A stretch of 64,000 bases of DNA from Blautia liquoris (GTDB taxonomy: Bacteria > Bacillota > Clostridia > Lachnospirales > Lachnospiraceae), in contig NZ_CP063304.1 of NCBI RefSeq assembly GCF_015159595.1, forward strand, positions 496,001-560,000, read 5' to 3'. This document shows, piece by piece, positions 53,373 through 61,955 of this stretch (its first letter is position 1; the number at the start of each line of letters is the position of its first letter). Below the pieces are notes generated by a model, which searched no databases, was not told the DNA's origin, and saw nothing but the letters and a program-made list of their open reading frames with translations. The translations under genes were made by a program, and so were the position numbers.

Positions 53373-55902
53373 TATCTGCATAGAGCATCAGTGAATTGGA
53401 TCTGTAGACGCCGATAACTTCGTTTAAAGATCCATATTCCGGGCAGATGTCAGAGAAGATATTTTTACTGTGGGCCCAGAAGTTCTTGTTGAATATTAAA
53501 GTATCTTCCGTCTCTAATATGGCTGCATAAAAGATCTTCGCCTCTACAAGATCCTGAAACATATGGCTGCCGTATGAGAGCTCTGGCATATATCCTGTTT
53601 TCCCATCGGAATATTCACAGATGATGTTAAAGTTTGAAATATTTGAGAATCCCACAGGTATTCCAAGCTCGGGCGATGAGGTGCCGATTCGGCCGGGAAC
53701 AACGAGCATCAGCCGAAGTGTTTTATCCGAAAAATGACGGTTGATTTTATCGACAGCCGATACGAGCTGCCCTTTTTGGACATAAGGGAACCGGTAATAG
53801 TTTTCTGAATCTATCCAGATGACGTAATCGATTCTCTGGCTTGCAGTGTCACCCATAAAGGTTTTTCTGATCTTAAAGAACGTCTGCGCCCCGGAGAGTT
53901 CCGGAATCCGGATAGATTTTGCCTTTTTCCAGACAGAGAGGGGACGACATTGTACGAGGTTGACCATAAAATCGTTTTCTTCATTGAAATTTACGGTATA
54001 TTCGATGTCCACTGGGACGCCGTACTGTGTCTCCAGCGTCTTTAAGATGTTCTGCATCATGGTGGTGAATTCTTTCCTGTGGACAATCTTTTCACAGGAA
54101 ATGTACTGGATATCCCGCAATTCTCCACGATCATAGAAGTTTCGCTCGGCCTCACGGTCATGTTCTGCAATGAGCTGACGATACCATCTTGGAAACTGTG
54201 GCAGCAGCTGACAGGCATCTATGCTTTCAATTCTATTTCGGGAGAACACGATGGCATCCATGTTTCTCTGGGAGAACTTATGACGAGACTGAGGATCGCT
54301 CAGAGGAGAGCGTTCCGGCCGGTCCAGATTCACGAGACGTGGGTAATCGCCATCGGTCCGGTCAACTGCACGGGTTCCCATGCCGGCGACGAGACGCAGC
54401 ATCCCGGCATGAGGATCCAGGTCACTGTTCCATCGGTAAAGGCTGTAGGAAAATCCAGTTCCGGCTGCGCAAGGCATAAAATAATCGCCGAACCGTGTAC
54501 CGGACACACGTTGGACCAGGATGGCCATCTGCTCATCATTTTTGGCAAGTCCTCTGGTTTTGCGGTATTCGAGGGCAGAGTGGTCCATCGTACTCGCATA
54601 CACCCTTTTCACTGCATTCTCCAGCATTTTTAGATTTCCTTCCGGAGAACCGCCATTTGCACAGAATATTGATTCGTATTTTCCGGCAAAAGCACTTCCG
54701 AAACCATCTTCAAGAAAACTGCTTGAGCGAACGATCACAGGGCTCTGTCCAAAATACTCCAGCATTCGCCTGAACTGTTCACGAATACCCGATGAGAATG
54801 TCCCTGCAAGGATTTTTTCTTTCATGACCTCACCGGCAGGAAAATAAGTTTCGTCATTTTTTTGCTCAATTCGAAGGTTCCAGAAACCATTTTCCACGAT
54901 ATAGGAATAAAAAACATCAGTGCCAATGAAGAAGGAATCGTGGGGTTCCAGTCGTTTTTTATACTGGGGAAGATGAAGTTCCAAGAGCTTTCTGGCGAGC
55001 AGCATGCCACATGCTTTGCCTCCGATTGTTCCTGTTCCGATCATGCGATCCTTGATAAAGAGATAATCTCGGGGTTCAAAGTTATCAAGGATCAGACAAG
55101 AGAGCCGCGGATCCCGCGTCATCATACTCAGAACGATCTTTTTAGCAGTGTGTGCGAACGGCTTTTGGGCGAGATAACTGTCTTTTGCGCTCTGGAAAAA
55201 ACGTTCATAGCTGTCGAGGTTTTGCTGCTCGATAAATGTGCTCTCCAAATGGAGCAATGAATAGAAAGCACTCATATCGATTCCGTTTGCAAGGACTGAA
55301 AAACGTTGGTCCCTTTCCATGCGGTGAGGAAGAAACATTTCCGGCGAATAACGGTTCCATACCTTGAGTGGGTGCAGATAGCGGACATTTTCATCGGAAT
55401 ATACATCTAAGAACAGCTGCGTTGTCTCACGGATTCTGGCAATTGTCTCAAAGCTGTGGTGACCTCTGAGAAGTGGAAAAAATGCGACTGTATCCATTTC
55501 GAACAGGTATGGACAGGTCACGCAAAAGAAATTGCCCATCATCAGATCGGTGAACCAGGCCGCCTGCAGATCTGAGAGTGAGTCAAAGATGTAGATTGCA
55601 CCTGATCCCTCCTTCGTGATAATGTTATGGACATTGATGGTAAAACTTTCGAATCCAGAGGAGGCATTCAGGCAGTAAGTCTGCACACCAAAAAAATCTG
55701 TAAGAACAGACGGTTGTCCGGAAAATCGTATATAGATTACATTTCTCCCCTCCGAAATCATCTGCCTTGCAAAAGGTTTTGCAAAAGTGCGGTAGTCATC
55801 CAGAGATGAAACCTGCCATACGACATTGTCACCCATGCGTATATGGTGAAGCATATGGTCAAGACCCGGGATACCGGAATTTACTTCTATAAAAGAACCC
55901 AT
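53332..55902 (-). CDS. PEP/pyruvate-binding domain protein with KaiC-like N-terminus
   Basis: 856 aa. Residues about 1-190 resemble a RecA/KaiC-type domain (VNSGIPGLDHMLHHIRMGDNVVWQVSS ... YIFDSLSDLQAAWF) but without an intact Walker A lysine loop. The middle (about 290-660) is the ATP-grasp PEP/pyruvate-binding domain of PPDK and PEP synthase (IGGKACGMLLARK; PVIVRSSSFLEDGFGSAFAGKYES). The phosphohistidine and PEP-utilising domains are missing, so it is not a complete PEP synthase. Role unknown; possibly a regulatory phosphotransferase. Confidence 0.75.
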   Translation of the reverse strand: MGSFIEVNSGIPGLDHMLHHIRMGDNVVWQVSSLDDYRTFAKPFARQMISEGRNVIYIRFSGQPSVLTDFFGVQTYCLNASSGFESFTINVHNIITKEGSGAIYIFDSLSDLQAAWFTDLMMGNFFCVTCPYLFEMDTVAFFPLLRGHHSFETIARIRETTQLFLDVYSDENVRYLHPLKVWNRYSPEMFLPHRMERDQRFSVLANGIDMSAFYSLLHLESTFIEQQNLDSYERFFQSAKDSYLAQKPFAHTAKKIVLSMMTRDPRLSCLILDNFEPRDYLFIKDRMIGTGTIGGKACGMLLARKLLELHLPQYKKRLEPHDSFFIGTDVFYSYIVENGFWNLRIEQKNDETYFPAGEVMKEKILAGTFSSGIREQFRRMLEYFGQSPVIVRSSSFLEDGFGSAFAGKYESIFCANGGSPEGNLKMLENAVKRVYASTMDHSALEYRKTRGLAKNDEQMAILVQRVSGTRFGDYFMPCAAGTGFSYSLYRWNSDLDPHAGMLRLVAGMGTRAVDRTDGDYPRLVNLDRPERSPLSDPQSRHKFSQRNMDAIVFSRNRIESIDACQLLPQFPRWYRQLIAEHDREAERNFYDRGELRDIQYISCEKIVHRKEFTTMMQNILKTLETQYGVPVDIEYTVNFNEENDFMVNLVQCRPLSVWKKAKSIRIPELSGAQTFFKIRKTFMGDTASQRIDYVIWIDSENYYRFPYVQKGQLVSAVDKINRHFSDKTLRLMLVVPGRIGTSSPELGIPVGFSNISNFNIICEYSDGKTGYMPELSYGSHMFQDLVEAKIFYAAILETEDTLIFNKNFWAHSKNIFSDICPEYGSLNEVIGVYRSNSLMLYADIKEQEAVCVLNIQ

Positions 55903-55994
55903 ATCAAAGGCACCTCCAAAATCTTCTGATTTTGTTATTATTATATTTCATTCTACAATGGATGTAAATTGAAAATATGGATATTGGATATTTA

Positions 55995-56023
55995 TTGCGG
56001 ATATGTTATTCTATTTTTATGAT
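55995..56023 (+). promoter_or_regulatory. Promoter candidate for the GH172 gene
   Basis: -35 TTGCGG (55995-56000), 17-bp spacer, -10 TATGAT (56018-56023), 45 bp before the ATG. Confidence 0.55.
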
Positions 56024-56067
56024 ACTTAGAATGAAAGCAAAACAATATTAAAATGGAGGGTAATCTT

Positions 56068-57144
56068 ATGGAGGGTATATTTGAATCGCCAATGGCACAT
56101 CTTATGCATCTACAGGGAGGAAAGACAAGGTCCATCAGCCCGGAGAACAAAGATGGTTCCAAGGGAATGGGCGGCATGGCGACGGAGGGAACGGGAAAAT
56201 CTTGTGCCCGTGATCTGGGACAGGGATGGAAGGTATCTCCTTCGGAAGTCATACCGGCGAATTCCGTGCTGACACTTGCGAATATTGAAGACCAGGGTGT
56301 GATCCAGCATATCTGGCTTACATGTCCGTCAGAAGACTATCGGACATTGATCCTAAGATTTTACTGGGATAATGAAGAGAACCCTTCTGTGGAAGTACCA
56401 CTGGGAGATTTTTTTTGTATGGGATGGTGCAAAAGAGATAACCTGAGTTCATTTGCGGTCTGTGTGAATCCATCAGGAGGCATGAACTGCTATTGGCAAA
56501 TGCCATTTCGCGGAGCGTGTAAAATCACGATTGAGAACATTAATGACAGTGACAGCATCATATACTATCAGGTTACATATTCACTGACAGAAGTTGCTGA
56601 CAATGCACCTTATTTTCATGCATACTGGAACCGAAGCAATCCTCTTGAAGAACGAAAAAATCATATTATTGTCGATAAAATTAAGGGTATAGGTCATTAT
56701 GTCGGAACATATCTGGCCTGGGGAAGTAATAGTTCTGGATGGTGGGGAGAAGGTGAGATTAAGTTTTTCATGGATCATGATCGGGAATATCCTACAATCT
56801 GCGGCACAGGAACAGAAGATTATATCGGCGGTGCATGGAACTTTGAATTCCCACAAGGTGAGTACTGCAGGTTTTCTACCCCTTATTCCGGGCTTCATCA
56901 GATTATAAAACCCGACGGACTATATGCTTCACAGCAGAGATTCGGCATGTATCGCTGGCATATCACAGATCCCATATGTTTTGAAGAGGATCTTCATGTA
57001 GAGATACAGGCACTTGGCTGGAGATCGGGAGGAAGATATCTCCCGCTGCACGATGACATAGCATCTGTGGCATATTGGTATCAACTCGAACCACACGATA
57101 GAATGCAAAAAATTCCGGGAAAAGATGAACTGGAAGTGAATTAA
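56068..57144 (+). CDS. GH172 (DUF2961) family glycoside hydrolase
   Basis: 358 aa. Glycoside hydrolase family 172 members act on fructofuranosides or arabinofuranosides and have a jelly-roll fold. The acidic pair expected at the active site is visible in WGEGEIKFFMDHD and CGTGTEDYIGG (near residue 250). No signal peptide, so cytoplasmic. ATG 56068 follows GGAGGG; ATG 56053 lies before that site. It is next to GH125 and GH76 genes, but its actual sugar cannot be told. Confidence 0.85.
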   Translation: MEGIFESPMAHLMHLQGGKTRSISPENKDGSKGMGGMATEGTGKSCARDLGQGWKVSPSEVIPANSVLTLANIEDQGVIQHIWLTCPSEDYRTLILRFYWDNEENPSVEVPLGDFFCMGWCKRDNLSSFAVCVNPSGGMNCYWQMPFRGACKITIENINDSDSIIYYQVTYSLTEVADNAPYFHAYWNRSNPLEERKNHIIVDKIKGIGHYVGTYLAWGSNSSGWWGEGEIKFFMDHDREYPTICGTGTEDYIGGAWNFEFPQGEYCRFSTPYSGLHQIIKPDGLYASQQRFGMYRWHITDPICFEEDLHVEIQALGWRSGGRYLPLHDDIASVAYWYQLEPHDRMQKIPGKDELEVN

Positions 57145-57240
57145 GATGACCCAAACTAGAGCATTCTGGGAATTAGTTGAATTTTTTTAAAATGACTTAA
57201 AAGAACAATAACAAAAGAATAGTAATATGTGACAAAATCC

Positions 57241-57335
57241 TTGTAATTTTTTCTGAAATGATATAGTATATATATCAAGACCACTTATGAGCACGAGCAC
57301 GAAACATTCCATGGGGGACATTTGTTTGCCTGAAT
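57241..57335 (+). promoter_or_regulatory. Promoter and leader element upstream of the GntR/LacI-type regulator
   Basis: -35 TTGTAA (57241-57246), 17-bp spacer, -10 TAGTAT (57264-57269). From 57286 the leader reads TATGAGCACGAGCACG ... CATTCC ... GGGGGACATTTG. This is a diverged relative of the 42-nt repeats at 58670 and 58769: it shares TATGAGCA, TCC and GG-GACATTTG in the same order. Confidence 0.5.
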
Positions 57336-57370
57336 GAAGCCATGCTATTAGATAGAAAGGAATTAAATTT

Positions 57371-58540
57371 ATGAAACATTTGCCACTTTACGAAAAGATT
57401 TACAAGGATATCTCTGATGCAATCAACCGAGGGGATTACAAACCTGGTGACAAACTGCCGTCAGAAAAAGAACTTACAGAAAAGTATAATGTGAGCCGTA
57501 TTACGAGTAAAAAGTCGCTGGAGATGCTCTCTGATGAAGGTCGTATTGTTCGGATGCCCGGGAAAGGTTCTTTCGTGACAAATGCGGCGGTCAAGTTAAA
57601 AGGACATTCTTATCGGGAAGCTTCTGCCGATAATTCCGATCACGAGAATAGATTGCCTGAAAATGCTAAATTCGGCGATGATGACCAGCAGGAAAAAGAG
57701 AAATTTGAGATACGGCTTATCGGTGTCATCATGGAGGGATTTGGCAACGGCTTTGGTTCAACAATGTTAAACAGTATAGAACGCGAGTGCCGTAAGAAAG
57801 GCCTTACGATGCTTTTTCGGTGCAGTGACGGATCTGTGGATGAAGAGACGAAAGCCATCGATGATTTTATTAAAGCCAATGTAAAAGGCATGATTATTAT
57901 GTGTGCTCAGGATGAGAATTATAATCCGAGAATCCTGCAGCTTGTGGTGGAACATTTTCCGGTGGTGACGATTGATCGTCAGATGAAAGGAATACCAGTT
58001 TCTCATGTTGGAACTAACAATATAGAGGCATCCAGAAAGCTTACGGAATGCCTTCTTGATCAAGGCTGCCGTGGGATCTGCTTTGTAAAACCAGATGCAG
58101 ATAATACATCGACATTACAGGAAAGAATAAAAGGATTTAATCAGGCGATGAATGAACATGGGATCATCACAGATGCCAGCAATTATGTCACAAACCTGAA
58201 AGCGACGCTGCCAAAACATCATTTTCAGGAGATGATTGAACAGGATAAGGAGACGATATATCAGCATCTGACAGAGTATCCCCAAACAGAGGCTTTCTTT
58301 GCGGCGGAGTATGGAATCGCATTGATATTATATCAATGCCTGTTGGAGAGAGGAGTTGAGAAGAAATATCCGATTGTATGCTTTGATTCCAACGATAATA
58401 TCACCGGGCAGTACCCATTTCTGCACGTACAGCAAGGAGAAGAAGAGATTGGTAAAGGTGCGGTGGATACCTTGCTTGACGTGATGAAAGGTGAGAGAAA
58501 TGTCAGAACGATAATGGTTCCATATGAGATTAAAAGATAA
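57371..58540 (+). CDS. GntR-type regulator with LacI-like sugar-binding domain
   Basis: 389 aa, AraR-like architecture: an N-terminal GntR winged helix (about 5-70; PLYEKIYKDISDAINRGDYKPGDKLPSEKELTEKYNVSRIT), a charged linker, and a C-terminal periplasmic-binding-protein fold (about 115-389; IRLIGVIMEGFGNGFGSTMLNSIERECRKKGLTMLF ... VDTLLDVMKGERN). It probably represses the surrounding GH172/GH125/GH76 genes until a sugar binds. Confidence 0.9.
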   Translation: MKHLPLYEKIYKDISDAINRGDYKPGDKLPSEKELTEKYNVSRITSKKSLEMLSDEGRIVRMPGKGSFVTNAAVKLKGHSYREASADNSDHENRLPENAKFGDDDQQEKEKFEIRLIGVIMEGFGNGFGSTMLNSIERECRKKGLTMLFRCSDGSVDEETKAIDDFIKANVKGMIIMCAQDENYNPRILQLVVEHFPVVTIDRQMKGIPVSHVGTNNIEASRKLTECLLDQGCRGICFVKPDADNTSTLQERIKGFNQAMNEHGIITDASNYVTNLKATLPKHHFQEMIEQDKETIYQHLTEYPQTEAFFAAEYGIALILYQCLLERGVEKKYPIVCFDSNDNITGQYPFLHVQQGEEEIGKGAVDTLLDVMKGERNVRTIMVPYEIKR

Positions 58541-58546
58541 AGAAAT

Positions 58547-58572
58547 GCCTGGAATATAGCCGGGCGTTTTTT
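58547..58572 (+). terminator. Terminator after the GntR/LacI-type gene
   Basis: GCCTGG (58547-58552) pairs with CCGGGC (58560-58565), one G-T wobble, then GTTTTTT. Confidence 0.8.
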
Positions 58573-58635
58573 AGTGTTAATATCTATGGGAATACTATAG
58601 AATAACATGACTGGAATATAAAAATATAATATATA

Positions 58636-58664
58636 TTGACGATCCCAATAAAGATATATATAAT
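58636..58664 (+). promoter_or_regulatory. Promoter of the GH125-GH76 operon
   Basis: -35 TTGACG (58636-58641), 17-bp spacer, -10 TATAAT (58659-58664). The start of transcription is expected at about 58671, which is the first base of the leader repeat. Confidence 0.85.
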
Positions 58665-58669
58665 ATAAC

Positions 58670-58810
58670 CTATGAGCAGGAAAGCAAGCGGATCCGAAGG
58701 AGACATTTGCTTTCATCTCATAGGTTAACGAAAAACCGAAGGCTTTGAGTTACTGCACGAAGTGCAGGCTATGAGCAGGAAAGCAAGCGGATCCGAAGGA
58801 GAGATTTGCT
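58670..58810 (+). repeat. 42-nt direct repeats with hairpin potential in the GH125 leader
   Basis: Two copies, 58670-58711 and 58769-58810, differ at one base and begin CTATGAGCAGGAAAGCAAGC. The first copy folds into a long hairpin: outer stem ACCTATGAG/CTCATAGGT, inner stem GAAAGCAA/TTGCTTTC, and an apical GCGGATCCGAAGGAGACA. The spacer holds CTGCAC-GAA-GTGCAG. The second copy keeps a weaker version (AGCAA/TTGCT). Together they make a leader of about 200 nt. Function unknown; a cis-acting RNA or operator array is possible. Confidence 0.7.
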
Positions 58811-58878
58811 GAAAAGACCATAAGTGTCTTAAAGGACGCTTTATGATAAAAATAATGAATGAGGAGGAAGGATATTTT

Positions 58879-60180
58879 ATGCCGAAGGCAATTCCTGAAA
58901 TATTAATCAAACGATCCGAAGCGTTGGAGAAATACTACGAAAAAGCATATCCAAAACTGGCGCCTATGGTAAAACAATGTTTTTTAAATGCGATAGAAAC
59001 TACAGTGGAGAAACTGTATGACGGTACATACTTTGTGATTACTGGAGATATCCCGGCTATGTGGCTTAGAGATTCTGCCGCACAAGTACATCACTACATC
59101 CGATATGCAAAAGGGGATCAGGTACTCGACAAGATCATACGTGGTGTTCTGAAAAAGCAGGTTAGTTTTGTCCTTTTAGATCCCTATGCCAATGCATTTA
59201 ATTCAGAAGATAACGGCAAAGGTTATAAGGATGAGACAGATCAAAATCCCGGTGTATGGGAGCGCAAATACGAGGTTGATTCCCTGTGTGCTCCAATTTA
59301 TCTTGCACATGCCTATCTGGAGGAAACAGGAGAGTCCAAGATCTTTGACGAAGACTTTCTGAAGATGATCAAAACAATTTTAGAGGTTTTTCGCACGGAG
59401 CAGGATCATGCAGCACGCTCACCGTATCATTTTCAGAGACATAACGGAGTCAGTACGGACACCCTTCCAATGGAAGGAAAGGGGAATCCTGTGTCACCTT
59501 GCGGGATGACATGGTCCGGATTTCGACCATCTGATGACAGTTGTACTTACGGATATCTGGTTCCGGCAAATATGATGGCGGTTAAGGCGCTGGACTACGC
59601 CGAGGAGATTATCAATTCTTTTTATGATGACAGTAAGACAGCTGGAGAATGCCGCAAGCTGTCAGATGAGATTAATACAGGAATTCAAGAGCATGCTGTT
59701 GCAGAAGCTTTGGGGGTCGGGAAAATCTATGCGTATGAAACAGACGGAAGAGAAAATTACCTTCTGATGGATGATGCGAACTCTCCGAGTCTCCTGGCAA
59801 TTCCCTATCTGGGATACACAGATACGCAAGATGAGATGTACCAACGAACAAGAAAATTTGTACTGTCGAAAGAAAATCCATACTATTATGAAGGGAGGTA
59901 TGCAAAAGGGATCGGAAGTCCGCACACACCAAAAGGATATATTTGGTGTATCAGCATCATTATGCAGGCACTTACATCGGATGACAGTGAGGAGATCTTA
60001 AACTGTCTGGAAATGTTGTCGCGGACGCATGGGGAAACGAACTATATGCATGAATCCTTTCATCCGGACAAACCGGAGGAGTACACCAGATCGTGGTTTG
60101 CATGGGCGAATTCACTTTTTGGAGAATTGCTGGATCGTTTGATGGAGAATGATTTTTTTAAAATAAACACAGACAACTAA
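58879..60180 (+). CDS. GH125 exo-alpha-1,6-mannosidase
   Basis: 433 aa, metal-independent glycoside hydrolase family 125 (formerly DUF1237). Characteristic segments are TYFVITGDIPAMWLRDSAAQVHHYIRYA, the conserved WERKYEVDSLCAPIYLAHAYL, GMTWSGFRPSDDSCTYGYLVPANMM and NYMHESFHPD...TRSWFAWANSLFGELL. No signal peptide, so it trims imported alpha-1,6-mannosides in the cytoplasm. ATG 58879 has GAGGAGGAAGG; ATG 58843 with AAAGGA is a possible alternative. GH76 follows directly. Confidence 0.93.
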   Translation: MPKAIPEILIKRSEALEKYYEKAYPKLAPMVKQCFLNAIETTVEKLYDGTYFVITGDIPAMWLRDSAAQVHHYIRYAKGDQVLDKIIRGVLKKQVSFVLLDPYANAFNSEDNGKGYKDETDQNPGVWERKYEVDSLCAPIYLAHAYLEETGESKIFDEDFLKMIKTILEVFRTEQDHAARSPYHFQRHNGVSTDTLPMEGKGNPVSPCGMTWSGFRPSDDSCTYGYLVPANMMAVKALDYAEEIINSFYDDSKTAGECRKLSDEINTGIQEHAVAEALGVGKIYAYETDGRENYLLMDDANSPSLLAIPYLGYTDTQDEMYQRTRKFVLSKENPYYYEGRYAKGIGSPHTPKGYIWCISIIMQALTSDDSEEILNCLEMLSRTHGETNYMHESFHPDKPEEYTRSWFAWANSLFGELLDRLMENDFFKINTDN

Positions 60181-60204
60181 TTATGAGACGGGGGATATTT
60201 GGAT

Positions 60205-61695
60205 ATGGAAAGGAAGCGAAACTATAAGGAAACAAAGACGAGCAGTCCCACAGAGAAGGTGAAAGTACTGGATTATGACATTGACTTTGAACAGATAGCT
60301 TATGACGCTTTCACCGCTTATATTGACAACTTCTACACCCACGACGAAGAGGAAGATGTGTGGCGTTTCGGAGGTTTCTGGACAGGAGCCGAGACGTTTG
60401 AAATCGTGATTGATGCATATGAACATACCGGGGATGCCCGCTATAAAGAGATGATTGATCAGATCTATGAAGGTTTTACAAAGGATTACAAGCACCAGGA
60501 GGTTGAAGGCTGGTGGGGCGGCAATGACTACAATGATGACCTTATGTGGATTACAATTGCCTGTGCAAGATCCTACCTTGCGACGGAAGATACGAAATAC
60601 CTTGCCACGGCCAAAGTCAATTTTGACAATACTTATGCGAGGGCATGGAGCGACGAGCTGGGAGGCGGACTGTTCTGGCGTGCTGACAACAAGACGAAGA
60701 ATGCCTGTGTCAATGGTCCCGGGGCGATTGCAGCCTGCTTTCTTGGAGAAGCACTGGATGACGAGAGCTATTTTGAAAAAGCAAAGAATATTCTGGAATG
60801 GGAAAGGGAGGTTCTCTTTGATCCTGTGACTGGACACATTGATGACAACGTTGGCCTCAACGGAGGCAGAAACTCGTGGGCATCCACCTATAATCAGGGG
60901 ACATTTATCGGTGCCAGCTGCCTTCTGTATGATCATTACGGCAAAGAAAAGTATCTGTCAGATGCGGTTTTGGCAGCAGATTACACGATGATTGATATGT
61001 ATCATTATGGTGTGATGAACAACGAAGAAAGCGGCGAGGATCTTCCTGGTTTTAAGGGGATTTTTACAAGATGGTTAAATGATCTTATCGTCAATCACAA
61101 TCAGCCTCAATATATCGACTGGATGCAGTACAATGCACGGACAGCCTGGAACAACAGGAACTCAGCAGGAATTACAAAAACCCAGTGGGGAAAAAAGACT
61201 GAGGACAGCGAGAGTCCATCTTCCTGGGATGCATCAGCGGCGACAGCTTTGTATCAGAACACGCCGAATTCGAAAGACTTGATTAGAAGTGCGTTCCACC
61301 CAATTCCAGCCAAAGATTTTGACTCCGTAAGGAATATCACCATAAAGACCGAGAATGGAATGAAATATGTTGGAGATATTAAAAATGGTGCTTATACGGT
61401 CTACCACAACGTGGATTTTGGCAATATAGCTCCTGAAGCTGTGGAATTTCAGGTATTTCTAGAGGTTGCCGGGGGAAGCATCGAACTGCATGTTAAAAGC
61501 CAAAAAGGGGAGCCTGCGGCAGTGCTTGATGTGACCAAAGCCCAAAATGCCAACAAAGCCATCAATAACTGGACGAATCAGGCGACAAAGATGACTACAA
61601 AGGTCACTGGCCTTCAAACTGTATATCTGGTATACAAAACAGAGGAATCTCAGTCTTATAAATTGAATTTTTTTCGTTTTCTCGCTGAAAATTAG
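60205..61695 (+). CDS. GH76 family alpha-1,6-mannanase-like protein with C-terminal CBM6-like domain
   Basis: 496 aa. The (alpha/alpha)6 catalytic domain (about 30-385) has the GH76 signature NDYNDDLMWITIACARSY with the catalytic Asp pair, VNGPGAIAACFLGE and WASTYNQGTFIGASCLLYDHY. The last about 120 residues look like a carbohydrate-binding beta sandwich (VEFQVFLEVAGGSIELHVKS ... VYLVYKTEESQSYKLNFFRF). There is no signal peptide although GH76 enzymes usually act outside the cell. ATG 60205 is chosen over TTG 60199. It probably works with GH125 on short mannosides. Confidence 0.88.
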   Translation: MERKRNYKETKTSSPTEKVKVLDYDIDFEQIAYDAFTAYIDNFYTHDEEEDVWRFGGFWTGAETFEIVIDAYEHTGDARYKEMIDQIYEGFTKDYKHQEVEGWWGGNDYNDDLMWITIACARSYLATEDTKYLATAKVNFDNTYARAWSDELGGGLFWRADNKTKNACVNGPGAIAACFLGEALDDESYFEKAKNILEWEREVLFDPVTGHIDDNVGLNGGRNSWASTYNQGTFIGASCLLYDHYGKEKYLSDAVLAADYTMIDMYHYGVMNNEESGEDLPGFKGIFTRWLNDLIVNHNQPQYIDWMQYNARTAWNNRNSAGITKTQWGKKTEDSESPSSWDASAATALYQNTPNSKDLIRSAFHPIPAKDFDSVRNITIKTENGMKYVGDIKNGAYTVYHNVDFGNIAPEAVEFQVFLEVAGGSIELHVKSQKGEPAAVLDVTKAQNANKAINNWTNQATKMTTKVTGLQTVYLVYKTEESQSYKLNFFRFLAEN

Positions 61696-61778
61696 CAGAT
61701 TGTGGATTGACTTTATGTATCATGTGAGCGAAAACATCTGCAATATAGATAGTTTAGTATTTGAAAATCCAAAAAATA

Positions 61779-61807
61779 TTGACAAAATGTAATGTAAATG
61801 TTAGAAT
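61779..61807 (+). promoter_or_regulatory. Promoter of the PTS operon
   Basis: -35 TTGACA (61779-61784), 17-bp spacer, -10 TAGAAT (61802-61807), located before the RAT/terminator leader. Confidence 0.8.
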
Positions 61808-61839
61808 ATAACTGTATTTACATATGAATAATAACCATT

Positions 61840-61916
61840 GGATTGTTACTGGTAAGCAGGCAAGACCAAATTTTGTAAAGTCTATACATAGACTGTACAA
61901 AGTTTGGTCTTTTTTT
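61840..61916 (+). promoter_or_regulatory. RAT antiterminator and overlapping terminator (LicT/BglG-type)
   Basis: GGATTGTTACTG at 61840 followed by GCAGGCAAGACC (to 61867) matches the ribonucleic antiterminator consensus. Its 3' end is shared with a terminator whose arms AAGACCAAATTTTGTA and TACAAAGTTTGGTCTT (61862-61911) are nearly perfect and end in TTTTTT. Binding of the antiterminator protein encoded 40 bp downstream would block termination, giving autoregulation with the PTS genes. Confidence 0.92.
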
Positions 61917-61955
61917 CATTAGAAGCCTTATTAATTTTTGATTTGGGGTGTATAA

